From the NCBI GenBank assembly GCA_023393915.1, contig JAEXBS010000047.1, forward strand, positions 372,001 to 436,000: 64,000 nt of DNA. Reading direction: 5' to 3'. The stretch comes from Bacteroidota bacterium (GTDB lineage: Bacteria; Bacteroidota; Bacteroidia; Flavobacteriales; Weeksellaceae). Numbering within the stretch: the stretch's first letter is position 1; each line of letters opens with the position of its first letter. Positions 50,789-59,331 of this stretch are shown here, piece by piece. The notes under the pieces were generated by a model, which was not told where the DNA came from, did no database searches, and saw only the letters and a list, made by a program, of their open reading frames with translations. A program made the translations under genes and the position numbers.

Positions 50789-50832
50789 TAAAAAACAGAT
50801 CCCTTCAAAAATTGAAGGGATCTGTTTTTTCT
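50789..50832. terminator. Bidirectional terminator between DUF2200 and ferredoxin genes
   Basis: A 19-bp perfect stem (arms AAAAAACAGATCCCTTCAA and its complement) with a 3-nt loop is flanked by A/T runs. Confidence 0.9.
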
Positions 50833-50845
50833 AAGTAATATATCT

Positions 50846-51178
50846 TTAGGGATAAGGTGCTAACTCCACCTCAAGTCCATTAAGTTCTGGAGTAATAAAA
50901 ATTTGGCAGCCTAATCTAGAGTTGTCTTTTACATGAAAAGCCTCGCCGAGCATAGCGTCCTCCTCCGCTTCCATTGGATTTAGGTTTTCACTTCCACTAA
51001 TGACGTATACTTGACAAGAAGCGCACATGGCCATTCCTCCACAAACCCCAATAGTACCTTCTTCTGCTAACTCGTAGGAGCGAATCGCTTCCATTAAGTT
51101 CATGGACATATCCGTTGGAACAAGCATTTCATGCACAGTTCCTTCCCGATCTTTTAAATGAATTTTCACATCCGACAT
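50846..51178 (-). CDS. 2Fe-2S ferredoxin (adrenodoxin type)
   Basis: The protein has 110 residues. The cluster cysteines are in GVCGGMAMCASCQVYV and LGCQI, the C-x5-C-x2-C ... C spacing of vertebrate/bacterial-type ferredoxins. It should pass single electrons from the NADPH-dependent reductase encoded 24 nt upstream, serving oxygenases or Fe-S biogenesis. No specific acceptor gene is adjacent. Confidence 0.93.
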   Translation of the reverse strand: MSDVKIHLKDREGTVHEMLVPTDMSMNLMEAIRSYELAEEGTIGVCGGMAMCASCQVYVISGSENLNPMEAEEDAMLGEAFHVKDNSRLGCQIFITPELNGLEVELAPYP

Positions 51179-51202
51179 AGTGCAAGATTCTTAATTCTAA
51201 TA

Positions 51203-52258
51203 TTAATCGATTTTCTTTACAACGGCTTTCTCCGCTTCCTTTCTACTGCCATCAAACCCGTCGACGCCACTTACTGTAGTGTATTTTAGAACATATTTCT
51301 TACCTGGGTTCATCCGGTTATAAACACTCTGACACATTAAAGTCGCCTCATGGAATCCACATAAAATCAATTTAAGTTTACCTGGATAGGTGTTGATATC
51401 TCCAATAGCATAAACTCCTTCAATATTGGTTTGATAATCAAGCGCGTTGTTTACTTTAATTGCGTTCTTTTCAATCTCCAGTCCCCAATTGGCAAGCTCA
51501 CCTAACTTCGGAGTGAGTCCGAACAATGGGATCAAATAGTCTGTTTCAACTTGAAGCGTCTCTCCTTCCTTTTCGATGGTAATTCCCTCAATATGCTCCT
51601 CACCATACAAACCAGTCACTTCTGCAGGAGTAATTAAATTTATTTTCCCTTGGTCTTTTAGCGCTTGAACTTTCTCTACCGAATCTAAGGCACCACGGAA
51701 TTCATTTCGGCGGTGAATAAGCGTCACTTCCTTTGCCACCTCAGCCAGAAAGATACTCCAATCCAAAGCGGAATCTCCTCCTCCCGCGATCACTACTTTC
51801 TTCCCTCTAAAATGCTCTGGATCTTTAATAAAATACTCCACCCCCTTCTCTTCATAAAAGGCTAGGTTTTCTAGGTGATCAGGTTTTCTTGGCTCAAAGG
51901 TTCCAAGCCCACCTGCAATGGCAACGGCGCGCGCTCTATGGACGGTCCCTTTGTTAGTGATCACCTCGAAGTAATCTTCGTCAACCTTATTTAGACTTAC
52001 GGCAGTTTCTCCTAGGGTAAATCCCGGTTGAAACTGCTTAATTTGTTCCATTAAATTATCAACTAATTCTCCTGCGTTAACACTTGGAAATCCTGGAATA
52101 TCAAAAATAGGCTTCTTAGGATAAAGTTCTGCAAGCTGTCCTCCTGGTTGCGGTAAGGCATCTATAATATGACATTTCATTTTAAGAAGGCCTGCTTCGA
52201 ATACTGTAAAAAGCCCGGTAGGTCCTGCGCCGATAATCAGAATATCTGTTGTAATCAT
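51203..52258 (-). CDS. Ferredoxin--NADP reductase (thioredoxin reductase-like)
   Basis: The 351-residue flavoprotein has an FAD-binding IIGAGPTGLFTVFEAG and PQPGGQLAEL at the N-terminus and an NADPH site VVIAGGGDSALDWSI in the middle. It lacks the CxxC redox pair of thioredoxin reductase, as expected for the YumC-type FNR. It transfers electrons from NADPH to the ferredoxin encoded directly downstream. A perfect -7 box and a 10-bp inverted repeat cover its promoter, so its expression is probably controlled. Confidence 0.93.
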   Translation of the reverse strand: MITTDILIIGAGPTGLFTVFEAGLLKMKCHIIDALPQPGGQLAELYPKKPIFDIPGFPSVNAGELVDNLMEQIKQFQPGFTLGETAVSLNKVDEDYFEVITNKGTVHRARAVAIAGGLGTFEPRKPDHLENLAFYEEKGVEYFIKDPEHFRGKKVVIAGGGDSALDWSIFLAEVAKEVTLIHRRNEFRGALDSVEKVQALKDQGKINLITPAEVTGLYGEEHIEGITIEKEGETLQVETDYLIPLFGLTPKLGELANWGLEIEKNAIKVNNALDYQTNIEGVYAIGDINTYPGKLKLILCGFHEATLMCQSVYNRMNPGKKYVLKYTTVSGVDGFDGSRKEAEKAVVKKID

Positions 52259-52268
52259 TCAAGAAAAA

Positions 52269-52299
52269 TTTCGTAATTAAACGTGCCAAAATTACGAAA
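52269..52299 (-). promoter_or_regulatory. -7 box of the FNR/ferredoxin operon inside a 10-bp inverted repeat
   Basis: The minus strand reads TAATTTTG (52294-52287). Exact arms TTTCGTAATT (52269-52278) and AATTACGAAA (52290-52299) flank an 11-nt spacer and overlap the box. A repressor or activator binding here would act directly on the promoter. Confidence 0.55.
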
Positions 52300-52309
52300 A
52301 ATTAACCAA

Positions 52310-52351
52310 ACCTAGCCGTAACAAACGAGTTACCTAGCCGACCGATCGGCT
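52310..52351. promoter_or_regulatory. Direct repeats and a GC-rich palindrome upstream of DUF3108
   Basis: Two copies of ACCTAGCCG occur 22 nt apart (52310, 52332). The second leads into AGCCGA-CCGA-TCGGCT (52336-52351), whose centre CCGATCGG is palindromic. Such sites resemble TetR-type operators, but no regulator gene is nearby. Confidence 0.4.
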
Positions 52352-52411
52352 GACAAATGTCATTTAACCAGATAATTCCATTATGGCAAAGTATTTGCAA
52401 AAAACTACGGC

Positions 52412-53179
52412 ATGAAGAAGCTTCTAAGTTTATTCGCCTTACTTATCCTTACCTTGGGATTCGGGCAATTGGATAATATTAAACCAGGAGAAAATTTGCA
52501 TTATCGAATCCACTACGGATTGCTTAATGCAGGAACTGCCACCCTTAGCACCCGAACTGTCACTTATGATGGTTCCCCCCATTTGTATGTCAAAGGAGTG
52601 GGAAAATCAACCGGTGCTGTCCGCGCTTTTTTTAAAGTAGATGATTTGTATGAAAGTTATATTAATAAAAGTTCAGGACTTCCTTCCTATTATGTGAGAA
52701 ATGTAAAAGAGGGAGGCTACAGTCAGCATTTAACTGCTAAATTCAACCATCGCAATCACTCACTTATTTTAACGGACAAGAAAACTCCTTCCAATGGAAG
52801 TAAACAAATCCAAACTGTAAGAGGAATTCAAGATATGCTCTCAGCTTTTTATCATTTGAGAGGGCTCGATAGTCTGGAATTAAGACCTGGTCGTATAATA
52901 AAGTTAAATGTATGGATCGATGACAGCATGTTCCCCTTTCAATTACGCGTCGATAAAATTGAGAACTTAAAAACAAAATTCGGAACGATCAGTGCAATAA
53001 AAATCACCCCAATGGTTTTAAGTGGTCGGGTTTTCAAAGCAAAAGAAAGCGTCAAAATGTGGGTTTCCAACGATCGAAACCATGTACCGCTCCTCGTTGA
53101 AGCTGAACTTGCGGTGGGATCTTTAAAAGCAAGTATAGATAATTATTCTGGAGTGAAATACAGATTAAACTTCAACTAA
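52412..53179 (+). CDS. DUF3108 secreted protein
   Basis: The protein has 255 residues with signal peptide MKKLLSLFALLILTLGFGQ. The DUF3108 pattern is visible: GENLHYRIHYGLLNAGTATL, VKGVGKSTGAVRAFFKVDDLYESYI, DMLSAFYHLR and the end VKYRLN. The family is a periplasmic beta-sandwich of unknown function common in Bacteroidota and proteobacteria. It diverges from the ferredoxin reductase with a 153-bp gap containing several repeats. Confidence 0.92.
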   Translation: MKKLLSLFALLILTLGFGQLDNIKPGENLHYRIHYGLLNAGTATLSTRTVTYDGSPHLYVKGVGKSTGAVRAFFKVDDLYESYINKSSGLPSYYVRNVKEGGYSQHLTAKFNHRNHSLILTDKKTPSNGSKQIQTVRGIQDMLSAFYHLRGLDSLELRPGRIIKLNVWIDDSMFPFQLRVDKIENLKTKFGTISAIKITPMVLSGRVFKAKESVKMWVSNDRNHVPLLVEAELAVGSLKASIDNYSGVKYRLNFN

Positions 53180-53282
53180 AAGCTAGCAATTAAAAAATAA
53201 TCTGGACTCTTCTAGATTATTTTTTTATTTGTTGTAACGAATCTTTAGTTTGGAGTGTCCTATAGAATAGACACCCAACTCC

Positions 53283-55703
53283 ATGAAACTATTTTTTGTT
53301 CTCACACTTCTGTTCACAGGATTTTTCATTTCTAAAGCTCAAAACAGTTTTGAATCGGAGCCTGAAAGAAAGACCATCACCACTACTCGATTTGAAGGAA
53401 CAATTAAAATTGATGGAATCCTAGACGACCTACCATGGCAAAATGCTCCACTGGCCGATGGTTTTATAGAGCGTTCTCCCACTATGGGACTCAAGCAACC
53501 ACTAGAAAATGCTACGAGCGTAAAAATTCTTTACGATGATACGGCTATTTATTTTGGAATCGAAATTTTACACCCCGATCCAAAAAACATAGCACGTGAA
53601 ATGACAGAAAGAGATGTGATTGGAGAAGACGATCTTATTGGAATCACACTCAATGGTTACAATGATTATCAGCAAAGCCTACTTTTTCTAATTTTAGCAT
53701 CCGGAGTACAAGCCGACGCAAAAATTGTCAATAACCGAAATGACGATTATTCTTGGAATGCAGTCTGGTTCAGCAAAGTAAAAATAACCGAAAAGGGCTG
53801 GAACGCAGAAATTAAAATTCCTTTTTCTGAACTCCGATTCCCTAAAAAAGACGTGCAAACCTGGGGCATTAATTTTCTAAACAATCTAAGAAGCAACCAA
53901 TCGCAATACACCTGGAGCCCCATAGATAATAACAAAGGGTCTTTTATGTACTATGATGGACAACTGAAAGGAATCGAAAATATAGATCCTCCTACCCGAC
54001 TTTCTTTTCTCCCGTATTTTTCCTCCTATGTTAATTCTTACAATGGGAAAACCACAACAAGTATTAACGGTGGTATGGACTTAAAGTACGGTCTAAACGA
54101 AGCCTTCACTCTAGACGTAACATTAATTCCCGACTTTGGTCAAGCCAATTTTGACAATGTTGTTTTGAACTTGGGGCCTTTTGAACAACAGTATGAAGAA
54201 AATCGATCTTTCTTTACTGAAGGCACAGAGCTTTTCAATAAGGGCGATTTGTTCTATTCTAGAAGAGTGGGTGGAGCTCCTTCAGGAGGGCTCCATTTAG
54301 GTCCAGATGAAATAACCACTACCCAAAGTGAAAAGGTCAATCTTTTTAATGCCATAAAACTTTCTGGTAGAACCAAAAAAGGTTTAGGTATTGGATTATT
54401 TAATGGCGTAACTGAAAAATTAGAAGTGGAAATTGAAAACCCGCTTACCAATCAAAAGAGAAAAGAGACAATAGAACCCTGGAGTAATTATAATGTACTT
54501 GTTCTTGACCAAAGATTCCATGAAAACTCCAGTGTAACTTTAGTCAACACCAATGTAACGCGTGAAGGAAGTTTCCGAGATGCTAATGTTACTGCACTAA
54601 TGGCCGATCTTTCCAATCGCAAAAACACTCACAACCTATTTGCTAGTTACAAACAAAGTGTGGTGAATCAAAACAAGTACTATTATGGCTCTGAAGCCTC
54701 ACTGGGTGGTGGTAAAACGGCCGGAGCGCATCGCTATTCTCTAGATGCACTTGTAAGAACAAAAGACTACAATATTGATGATTTAGGTTATACAGGGGGA
54801 AACAATTATGTGAATTACCACGGATTCTACGGTTATCGCTATTTAATGCCCAAAGGAAACCTCAATCAACTGAACTACAACCTAAATCTTAATCTTTCCT
54901 ATCGTTTAGAGCCCTATCAGTACCGAGAATTTGATATCCACCAGTCCATCAGTTTGACCAATAGAAAATTTCAAAATTACGGTATAGGATTATGGGTCAA
55001 ACCCTTTGGAGGAAAAGATATGTACGAACCCCGTAGTTTTGGACGACATTTAAATGTTCCTGCGATGGTGAACCCTTGGATTTTTTACAATTCAGATTCA
55101 AGAAAAAAATTTGGTGTTGGCGGGTTTACCGAAATTTATGTTTACGATCAACCCGGTCGAATTCGCTATGTATCAGAAATCAATACTAGCTATCGATTTT
55201 CTGATCAATTCTCTGTCGGATACGAATTTGATTATGACATACACCTAAACGATATTGGTTATGTTTCAAGTAACGCGGAGAACATCACTATGGGAAGAAG
55301 AAACGTAAGAACCTTTGTAAATGAAATCAATTCTCGCTACACTTTCAACGATAAAATGTCCCTTAGTTTAGACTTCAGACACTATCTTTCGAGTCTTAAG
55401 TACGATCAATTTTACCATCTTCGAAGTGACGGGGATCTAAATTCAATCCATCAACTATCGCAATCGGATGCTACTTACAACTTTTGGAATATCGATCTAA
55501 GATACAGCTGGTGGTTTGCTCCAGGAAGTCAGCTCACTCTACTTTTCAGAAATGCGACCAGTAGTTTTCAAGACCATCACTTAAAAGATCTAAACGCAAA
55601 TTTCAGATACCTTTTTGATAAGCCTATGCTCAACACGCTTTCCTTGAAGCTCACCTACTATCTAGATTACAATAGGGCAAAGCAATTTCTCAAAAGGAAA
55701 TAA
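53283..55703 (+). CDS. DUF5916 outer-membrane protein with a CBM9-like domain
   Basis: The protein has 806 residues with signal peptide MKLFFVLTLLFTGFFISKAQ. Residues 35-210 form a carbohydrate-binding family 9-like domain (EGTIKIDGILDDLPWQNAPLADGFI, VKILYDDTAIYFGIEI). The rest, about 230-806, is the DUF5916 region. It is rich in alternating strands (LSFLPYFSSYVNSYN, LGYTGGNNYVNYHGFYGY) that read as an outer-membrane barrel. It ends in a basic, not aromatic, residue. Function is unknown; export or uptake of a glycan is a common guess. Confidence 0.9.
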   Translation: MKLFFVLTLLFTGFFISKAQNSFESEPERKTITTTRFEGTIKIDGILDDLPWQNAPLADGFIERSPTMGLKQPLENATSVKILYDDTAIYFGIEILHPDPKNIAREMTERDVIGEDDLIGITLNGYNDYQQSLLFLILASGVQADAKIVNNRNDDYSWNAVWFSKVKITEKGWNAEIKIPFSELRFPKKDVQTWGINFLNNLRSNQSQYTWSPIDNNKGSFMYYDGQLKGIENIDPPTRLSFLPYFSSYVNSYNGKTTTSINGGMDLKYGLNEAFTLDVTLIPDFGQANFDNVVLNLGPFEQQYEENRSFFTEGTELFNKGDLFYSRRVGGAPSGGLHLGPDEITTTQSEKVNLFNAIKLSGRTKKGLGIGLFNGVTEKLEVEIENPLTNQKRKETIEPWSNYNVLVLDQRFHENSSVTLVNTNVTREGSFRDANVTALMADLSNRKNTHNLFASYKQSVVNQNKYYYGSEASLGGGKTAGAHRYSLDALVRTKDYNIDDLGYTGGNNYVNYHGFYGYRYLMPKGNLNQLNYNLNLNLSYRLEPYQYREFDIHQSISLTNRKFQNYGIGLWVKPFGGKDMYEPRSFGRHLNVPAMVNPWIFYNSDSRKKFGVGGFTEIYVYDQPGRIRYVSEINTSYRFSDQFSVGYEFDYDIHLNDIGYVSSNAENITMGRRNVRTFVNEINSRYTFNDKMSLSLDFRHYLSSLKYDQFYHLRSDGDLNSIHQLSQSDATYNFWNIDLRYSWWFAPGSQLTLLFRNATSSFQDHHLKDLNANFRYLFDKPMLNTLSLKLTYYLDYNRAKQFLKRK

Positions 55704-55729
55704 CGGGGATTTAAAATTAGGCCAATACT

Positions 55730-56746
55730 TTAGAGCGTTTTGAACTGCTCTACCATCCTTAAATCGTTCTCAAAGAACATTCTTATGTCCCCTAACTGAT
55801 ACAGTAACATCACAATTCTCTCGATTCCCATACCAAAGGCGAACCCACTGTAACGATCTGGGTCAATATTAACATTCTTAAGTACTGCAGGATCTACCAT
55901 CCCACAACCCATGATCTCTAGCCAACCTGTCCCTTTAGTAATTCGGTAATCGGTTTCTGTTTCCAATCCCCAGTAAACATCGACCTCCGCACTAGGTTCT
56001 GTAAAGGGGAAATAAGAAGGACGGAGTCGAATCTTGGATTTTCCAAAAAGCTCCGTTGTGAAATATTGTAGCGTTTGCTTTAAATCGGCAAAACTTACCT
56101 TTTCATCTATATAAAGACCCTCAACTTGGTGAAAAATACAGTGAGAACGAGAAGAAATCGCCTCATTTCTAAATACTCTTCCAGGTGAAAGAATACGAAT
56201 TGGAGGAGTGTTTTCTTCCATATAACGTATTTGAACTGAAGAAGTATGGGTACGAAGCAAAATATCTGGATCGGTTTCAATGAAGAAAGTGTCCTGCATA
56301 TCTCTTGCGGGATGGTATTCCGGCATGTTCAGAGCCGAAAAGTTATGCCAATCGTCTTCAATTTCTGGTCCTGTTGCTACGGCAAATCCAATGGATTTAA
56401 AAATCTCAATGATTCTGTTCTTTACTAGAGAAATAGGATGCCTTGATCCTAACTCACTCCCGTAACCGGGACGAGTAAGATCTAAGAGTGCTTCTGATTT
56501 TTCTTGAGAAGTGAGTGACTTGAACCCTTCCATTTTTTCAGAAAATGCCTGTTTTAGCAAATTTATTTTCTGACCATAGAGTTTCTTTTCCGCTCCTGGA
56601 ACTGCTTTGAACTCATCAAAAAGTTGATTCAAAATCCCTTTTTTCCCACCAAATTCAATTCGAAATTTTTCAATTTCCTGTGGATCATTACTTTGAAATT
56701 GCTCTAAACGCAACTTCAATTCATCTAACTGTTCTAGCATACTCAA
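55730..56746 (-). CDS. pheS: Phenylalanyl-tRNA synthetase alpha subunit
   Basis: The protein has 338 residues and charges tRNA-Phe with PheT (beta subunit, not in the window). Visible parts are the N-terminal coiled coil (EQLDELKLRLEQFQS...), motif 2 (RVFRNEAISSRSHCIFHQVEG), LRPSYFPFTEPSAEVDV and motif 3 (GFAFGMGIERIVMLLYQLGDIR). Length is normal. pheT is separate, as is common in Bacteroidota. A full -7 box lies 17-18 nt upstream of the start. Confidence 0.97.
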   Translation of the reverse strand: MSMLEQLDELKLRLEQFQSNDPQEIEKFRIEFGGKKGILNQLFDEFKAVPGAEKKLYGQKINLLKQAFSEKMEGFKSLTSQEKSEALLDLTRPGYGSELGSRHPISLVKNRIIEIFKSIGFAVATGPEIEDDWHNFSALNMPEYHPARDMQDTFFIETDPDILLRTHTSSVQIRYMEENTPPIRILSPGRVFRNEAISSRSHCIFHQVEGLYIDEKVSFADLKQTLQYFTTELFGKSKIRLRPSYFPFTEPSAEVDVYWGLETETDYRITKGTGWLEIMGCGMVDPAVLKNVNIDPDRYSGFAFGMGIERIVMLLYQLGDIRMFFENDLRMVEQFKTL

Positions 56747-56763
56747 GTAAATTCTAATGCCTG

Positions 56764-56771
56764 CAAAGTTA
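56764..56771 (-). promoter_or_regulatory. -7 box of pheS
   Basis: The minus strand reads TAACTTTG, full consensus. Confidence 0.65.
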
Positions 56772-56938
56772 CAATTTCATAGTAGAATAAAAAAGTGAAG
56801 ACTTGTCAAAACAAATCTTCACTTCTATCACTTATTAACACATGTATTGAGCCTTCCTTGGTGATTAAAAAACCATAAAGTACAGGCAATAATATTATCG
56901 GTAGGATGTAAAACCCTTAAGCAGTCTTCACTCTTCTA

Positions 56939-57598
56939 TTATACTTTTTGCATGGCTTTAACCATCATTTGGACAGTCACTTCGTTTTTGATAATTCCAT
57001 TGGCTGCAGGAACTTGAAACTTCACGCCAAAATCTTCTCTTGGTATATCGGTAGGCTCAGAATTAATGCTTACTTCGTTTCCTTCAACAGAGACATTTGC
57101 TTTGAATTGTACAGGTTTTGTAATTCCTTTCATAGTAAGATTACCATCAATTAAGGTATTGTAATCCCCCTGAGCTTGAGGCGTTACTTTAGTGATTTCA
57201 TAAGAAGCCGTAGGAAATTTTTCTACTTCAAAGAAATCACCGCTCTTAAGATGTCCTTCTAACTTTCCTTTTTGTTCTTCATCGCCTTTTAAATCTTCAT
57301 TTTCTAAAGAATGCAAATCCGCCACAAATTTACCGCTCTCCAATTGACCTTCATGAACCGTCACCTCACCACTTTCAAACTTAATGGTACCGAAATGACT
57401 AGTATTTTCAGATTTAAACACTTTGTATCCTTTCCATTCTAACCGGCTGTTTAGTGTATCTAAAACGTAGGTTGTTCCGTTAGCAGTTGTGGCTACTTCA
57501 TTTACCTCACTTTGCAAGGGTTTGTCTTTACCACATGAAACTACTAGAAGTGCAAAGGCAAGAGAACCTAATACGGATTTTAAAAAATTCTTTTTCAT
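56939..57598 (-). CDS. YceI-family lipoprotein
   Basis: The protein has 219 residues. The signal peptide (MKKNFLKSVLGSLAFALLVV) ends in lipobox VVSC, so it is lipid-anchored. A 40-residue linker leads to a complete YceI domain: SRLEWKGYKVFKSENTSHFGTIKF, LKSGDFFEVEKFPTASYEI, GNLTMKGITKPVQFKANV and PREDFGVKFQVPAANGIIKNEVTV. This is the third YceI-type protein in the window and the only anchored one. It may bind a polyisoprenoid or fatty ligand at the membrane. Confidence 0.93.
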   Translation of the reverse strand: MKKNFLKSVLGSLAFALLVVSCGKDKPLQSEVNEVATTANGTTYVLDTLNSRLEWKGYKVFKSENTSHFGTIKFESGEVTVHEGQLESGKFVADLHSLENEDLKGDEEQKGKLEGHLKSGDFFEVEKFPTASYEITKVTPQAQGDYNTLIDGNLTMKGITKPVQFKANVSVEGNEVSINSEPTDIPREDFGVKFQVPAANGIIKNEVTVQMMVKAMQKV

Positions 57599-57655
57599 TT
57601 TTACAATTTGTTTAGTTTAATTTTACTAGAAGTTATGCTAAACTATGAATTTTAT

Positions 57656-57685
57656 TTTGATTCCGAAAACAAAATCTTAACTTCG
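57656..57685 (+). promoter_or_regulatory. Promoter of the ABC ATPase gene (TTTG, 18-nt spacer, TAACTTCG)
   Basis: A -33 TTTG and a TTCG-variant -7 box are separated by 18 nt; the box ends 4 nt before the ATG at 57690. Confidence 0.6.
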
Positions 57686-57689
57686 CCTT

Positions 57690-58625
57690 ATGCTATTGGA
57701 AATCAAAAATCTTCAATTCTCGTACGTTCCTGAAAGACCCTTGTTTCAAAATTTCAATCTAAAAATTGAACCGGGTAAAATCATTGCTCTCGCTGGAGAA
57801 AGTGGCTGTGGTAAATCTACCTTGCTTAATTTAATATATGGCACATTGGATTGGCAAGGAGGAAGCATTGCTTTAAACGGCCAAGCTCTATTAGGGCCAA
57901 AAGGGAATATTGTACCAGGTGAAAAAGAAATGAAACTTGTAGCACAGCAGTATGATTTAATGCCTTACTCTACTGTTTACGATAATGTTGGAAAATTCAC
58001 TTCCAATATTGATCTTGTGGCAAAAAGAGAAAAAGTTATGGAACTTTTAGATGTAGTGGGCCTAAGTGATTTTGCTGATACTAAACCCCAATTCTTAAGT
58101 GGTGGACAGCAACAACGAGTGGCAATAGCGCGAGCACTCTCCGTCTTGCCTACCCTCCTACTTTTAGATGAACCTTTTAGTAATTTGGATTATTCTCGAA
58201 AGATAGAACTGCGAGAAAAGCTATTTTCCTATGCGCAGAAGAAAAATATCTCGGTACTCATCTCTACTCATGATCTCGAAGAGATCATGCCTTGGTTGGA
58301 TCAAATCATTGTTCTCCAAGAAGGAAGACTTATTCAAACCGATACACCAGAGGAAACTTACCGACATCCATACAACGATTATGTAGCAAAACTTTTAGGT
58401 GAAGTTAACATACTCCCTTCCGAGCTTAGAGAACGGTATTCTATCGCAAAAAGATACTATTATCCCACCGAACTTTTTATTTCTCCCACGGGTCTATTAG
58501 TTAAAGTTCTGGAAAGTCGCTTTTCCGGAGGTTACTATTGGAATCGATTAGATTTAGACAACCACTCCATAATTTATTACTCGTCTGAACCTCTATCTGG
58601 AGAAATCCGAATTGAATTTATGTAG
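57690..58625 (+). CDS. Orphan ABC transporter ATP-binding protein
   Basis: The protein has 311 residues. Walker A is GESGCGKST, the Q-loop VAQQYDLMPY, the signature LSGGQQQRVAIARAL, Walker B LLLLDEPFSNLD and the H-loop STHDLEE. The C-terminal 80 residues form a TOBE-like extension (TGLLVKVLESRFSGGYYWNRLD). The overall layout is of PotA/CysA-type importers, but no permease is near. The substrate is unknown, and the C-terminal part is divergent. It is predicted to be transcribed without a leader. Confidence 0.9.
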   Translation: MLLEIKNLQFSYVPERPLFQNFNLKIEPGKIIALAGESGCGKSTLLNLIYGTLDWQGGSIALNGQALLGPKGNIVPGEKEMKLVAQQYDLMPYSTVYDNVGKFTSNIDLVAKREKVMELLDVVGLSDFADTKPQFLSGGQQQRVAIARALSVLPTLLLLDEPFSNLDYSRKIELREKLFSYAQKKNISVLISTHDLEEIMPWLDQIIVLQEGRLIQTDTPEETYRHPYNDYVAKLLGEVNILPSELRERYSIAKRYYYPTELFISPTGLLVKVLESRFSGGYYWNRLDLDNHSIIYYSSEPLSGEIRIEFM

Positions 58626-58638
58626 TTCAATGTTGATT

Positions 58639-58647
58639 TGTGGATAA
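58639..58647 (-). other. Single perfect DnaA-box sequence in the gap after the ABC gene
   Basis: TGTGGATAA on the plus strand is the complement of TTATCCACA. It stands alone in the 58626-58828 stretch, in which I see nothing else. One box does not make an origin. Confidence 0.3.
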
Positions 58648-58828
58648 CTAATCGCTTTTATTGCAATTAATTACTCAGTAAAACAGATAGATTCATTACC
58701 TTTACTATCCTAATCGAATAAGGAAATTTTTGGTTTAATACTCTTTCTGCCTTAAAGAACCGAAATTAGCATTTGCAATGAAGTTCTCGAAAAGTACCCT
58801 GCCCAATCATTTCCTTTTTTTATTGGCC

Positions 58829-58860
58829 AAAAAAAAACCACCTTATTTCTAAGGCGGTAT
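58829..58860 (-). terminator. Terminator of yjdM
   Basis: On the minus strand ACCGCCTTA and TAAGGTGGT arms (one G-U pair) are followed by nine T. Confidence 0.8.
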
Positions 58861-58880
58861 TTCAAAAAAAGTGAAAGTTC

Positions 58881-59213
58881 TTACGCTTTTTTGACAAATT
58901 CTGATTTGAGGGCCATTGAACCAAATCCATCAATTTTGCAATCAATATTATGATCACTCCCTGGTCTTAATCGAATGTTTTTTACTTTGGTACCAGACTT
59001 GACAGGTTTAGGAGCTCCTTTGACAGGTAAATCTTTAATTACAACTACTGAATCACCGTCTACAAGTTCGTTTCCATTGCTGTCAAGCACCTTTTCTGAA
59101 TCGTCCTTCGCCGTTGGGTCCCATTCATTAAAACATTGGGAACAAACCATCAAATTATCTTGCGCATAGGTAAATTCCGATTCGCATTTTGGGCAGTTTA
59201 CTATTTCATCCAT
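58881..59213 (-). CDS. yjdM: YjdM-type zinc-ribbon protein (PhnA family)
   Basis: The protein has 110 residues. It has an N-terminal zinc ribbon (CPKCESEFTY then CSQCFNEWDP) and the family domain DSNGNELVDGDSVVVIKDLPVKG. The upstream in-frame start at 59258 is rejected: a perfect -7 box overlaps it and 59213 gives the family N-terminus MDEIVNCPKC. The family was once linked to phosphonate use (phnA), but its function is unproven. Single-gene unit. Confidence 0.93.
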   Translation of the reverse strand: MDEIVNCPKCESEFTYAQDNLMVCSQCFNEWDPTAKDDSEKVLDSNGNELVDGDSVVVIKDLPVKGAPKPVKSGTKVKNIRLRPGSDHNIDCKIDGFGSMALKSEFVKKA

Positions 59214-59227
59214 GATTCTAATTTTTT

Positions 59228-59259
59228 CAAAGATACTATAAAGCTTTTTTGAGAGCAAA
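59228..59259 (-). promoter_or_regulatory. Promoter of yjdM (TTTG, 20-nt spacer, TATCTTTG)
   Basis: The minus strand has both consensus elements. The -7 box is 59235-59228, 14 nt before the start. Confidence 0.75.
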
Positions 59260-59292
59260 TTAGGCGAGCTTACACCATGTCAAAAATTCAAT

Positions 59293-59327
59293 TTTGCACG
59301 AAACGGCAAAATAATTCCGTATTTTTG
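59293..59327 (+). promoter_or_regulatory. Promoter of the RsmB/NOP methyltransferase gene, box 4 nt from start
   Basis: TTTG (59293-59296), 23 nt, TATTTTTG (59320-59327), then CGCC and the ATG at 59332. The transcript should start at the ATG. Confidence 0.65.
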
Positions 59328-59331
59328 CGCC

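Noticed and set aside
58639..58647. Perfect DnaA box as a possible replication origin
   Set aside because: It is the only box in its gap, with no AT-rich unwinding element or dnaA/dnaN neighbours.
59214..59258. Longer start for yjdM
   Set aside because: A full promoter -7 box lies inside it and the zinc ribbon starts at the second Met.
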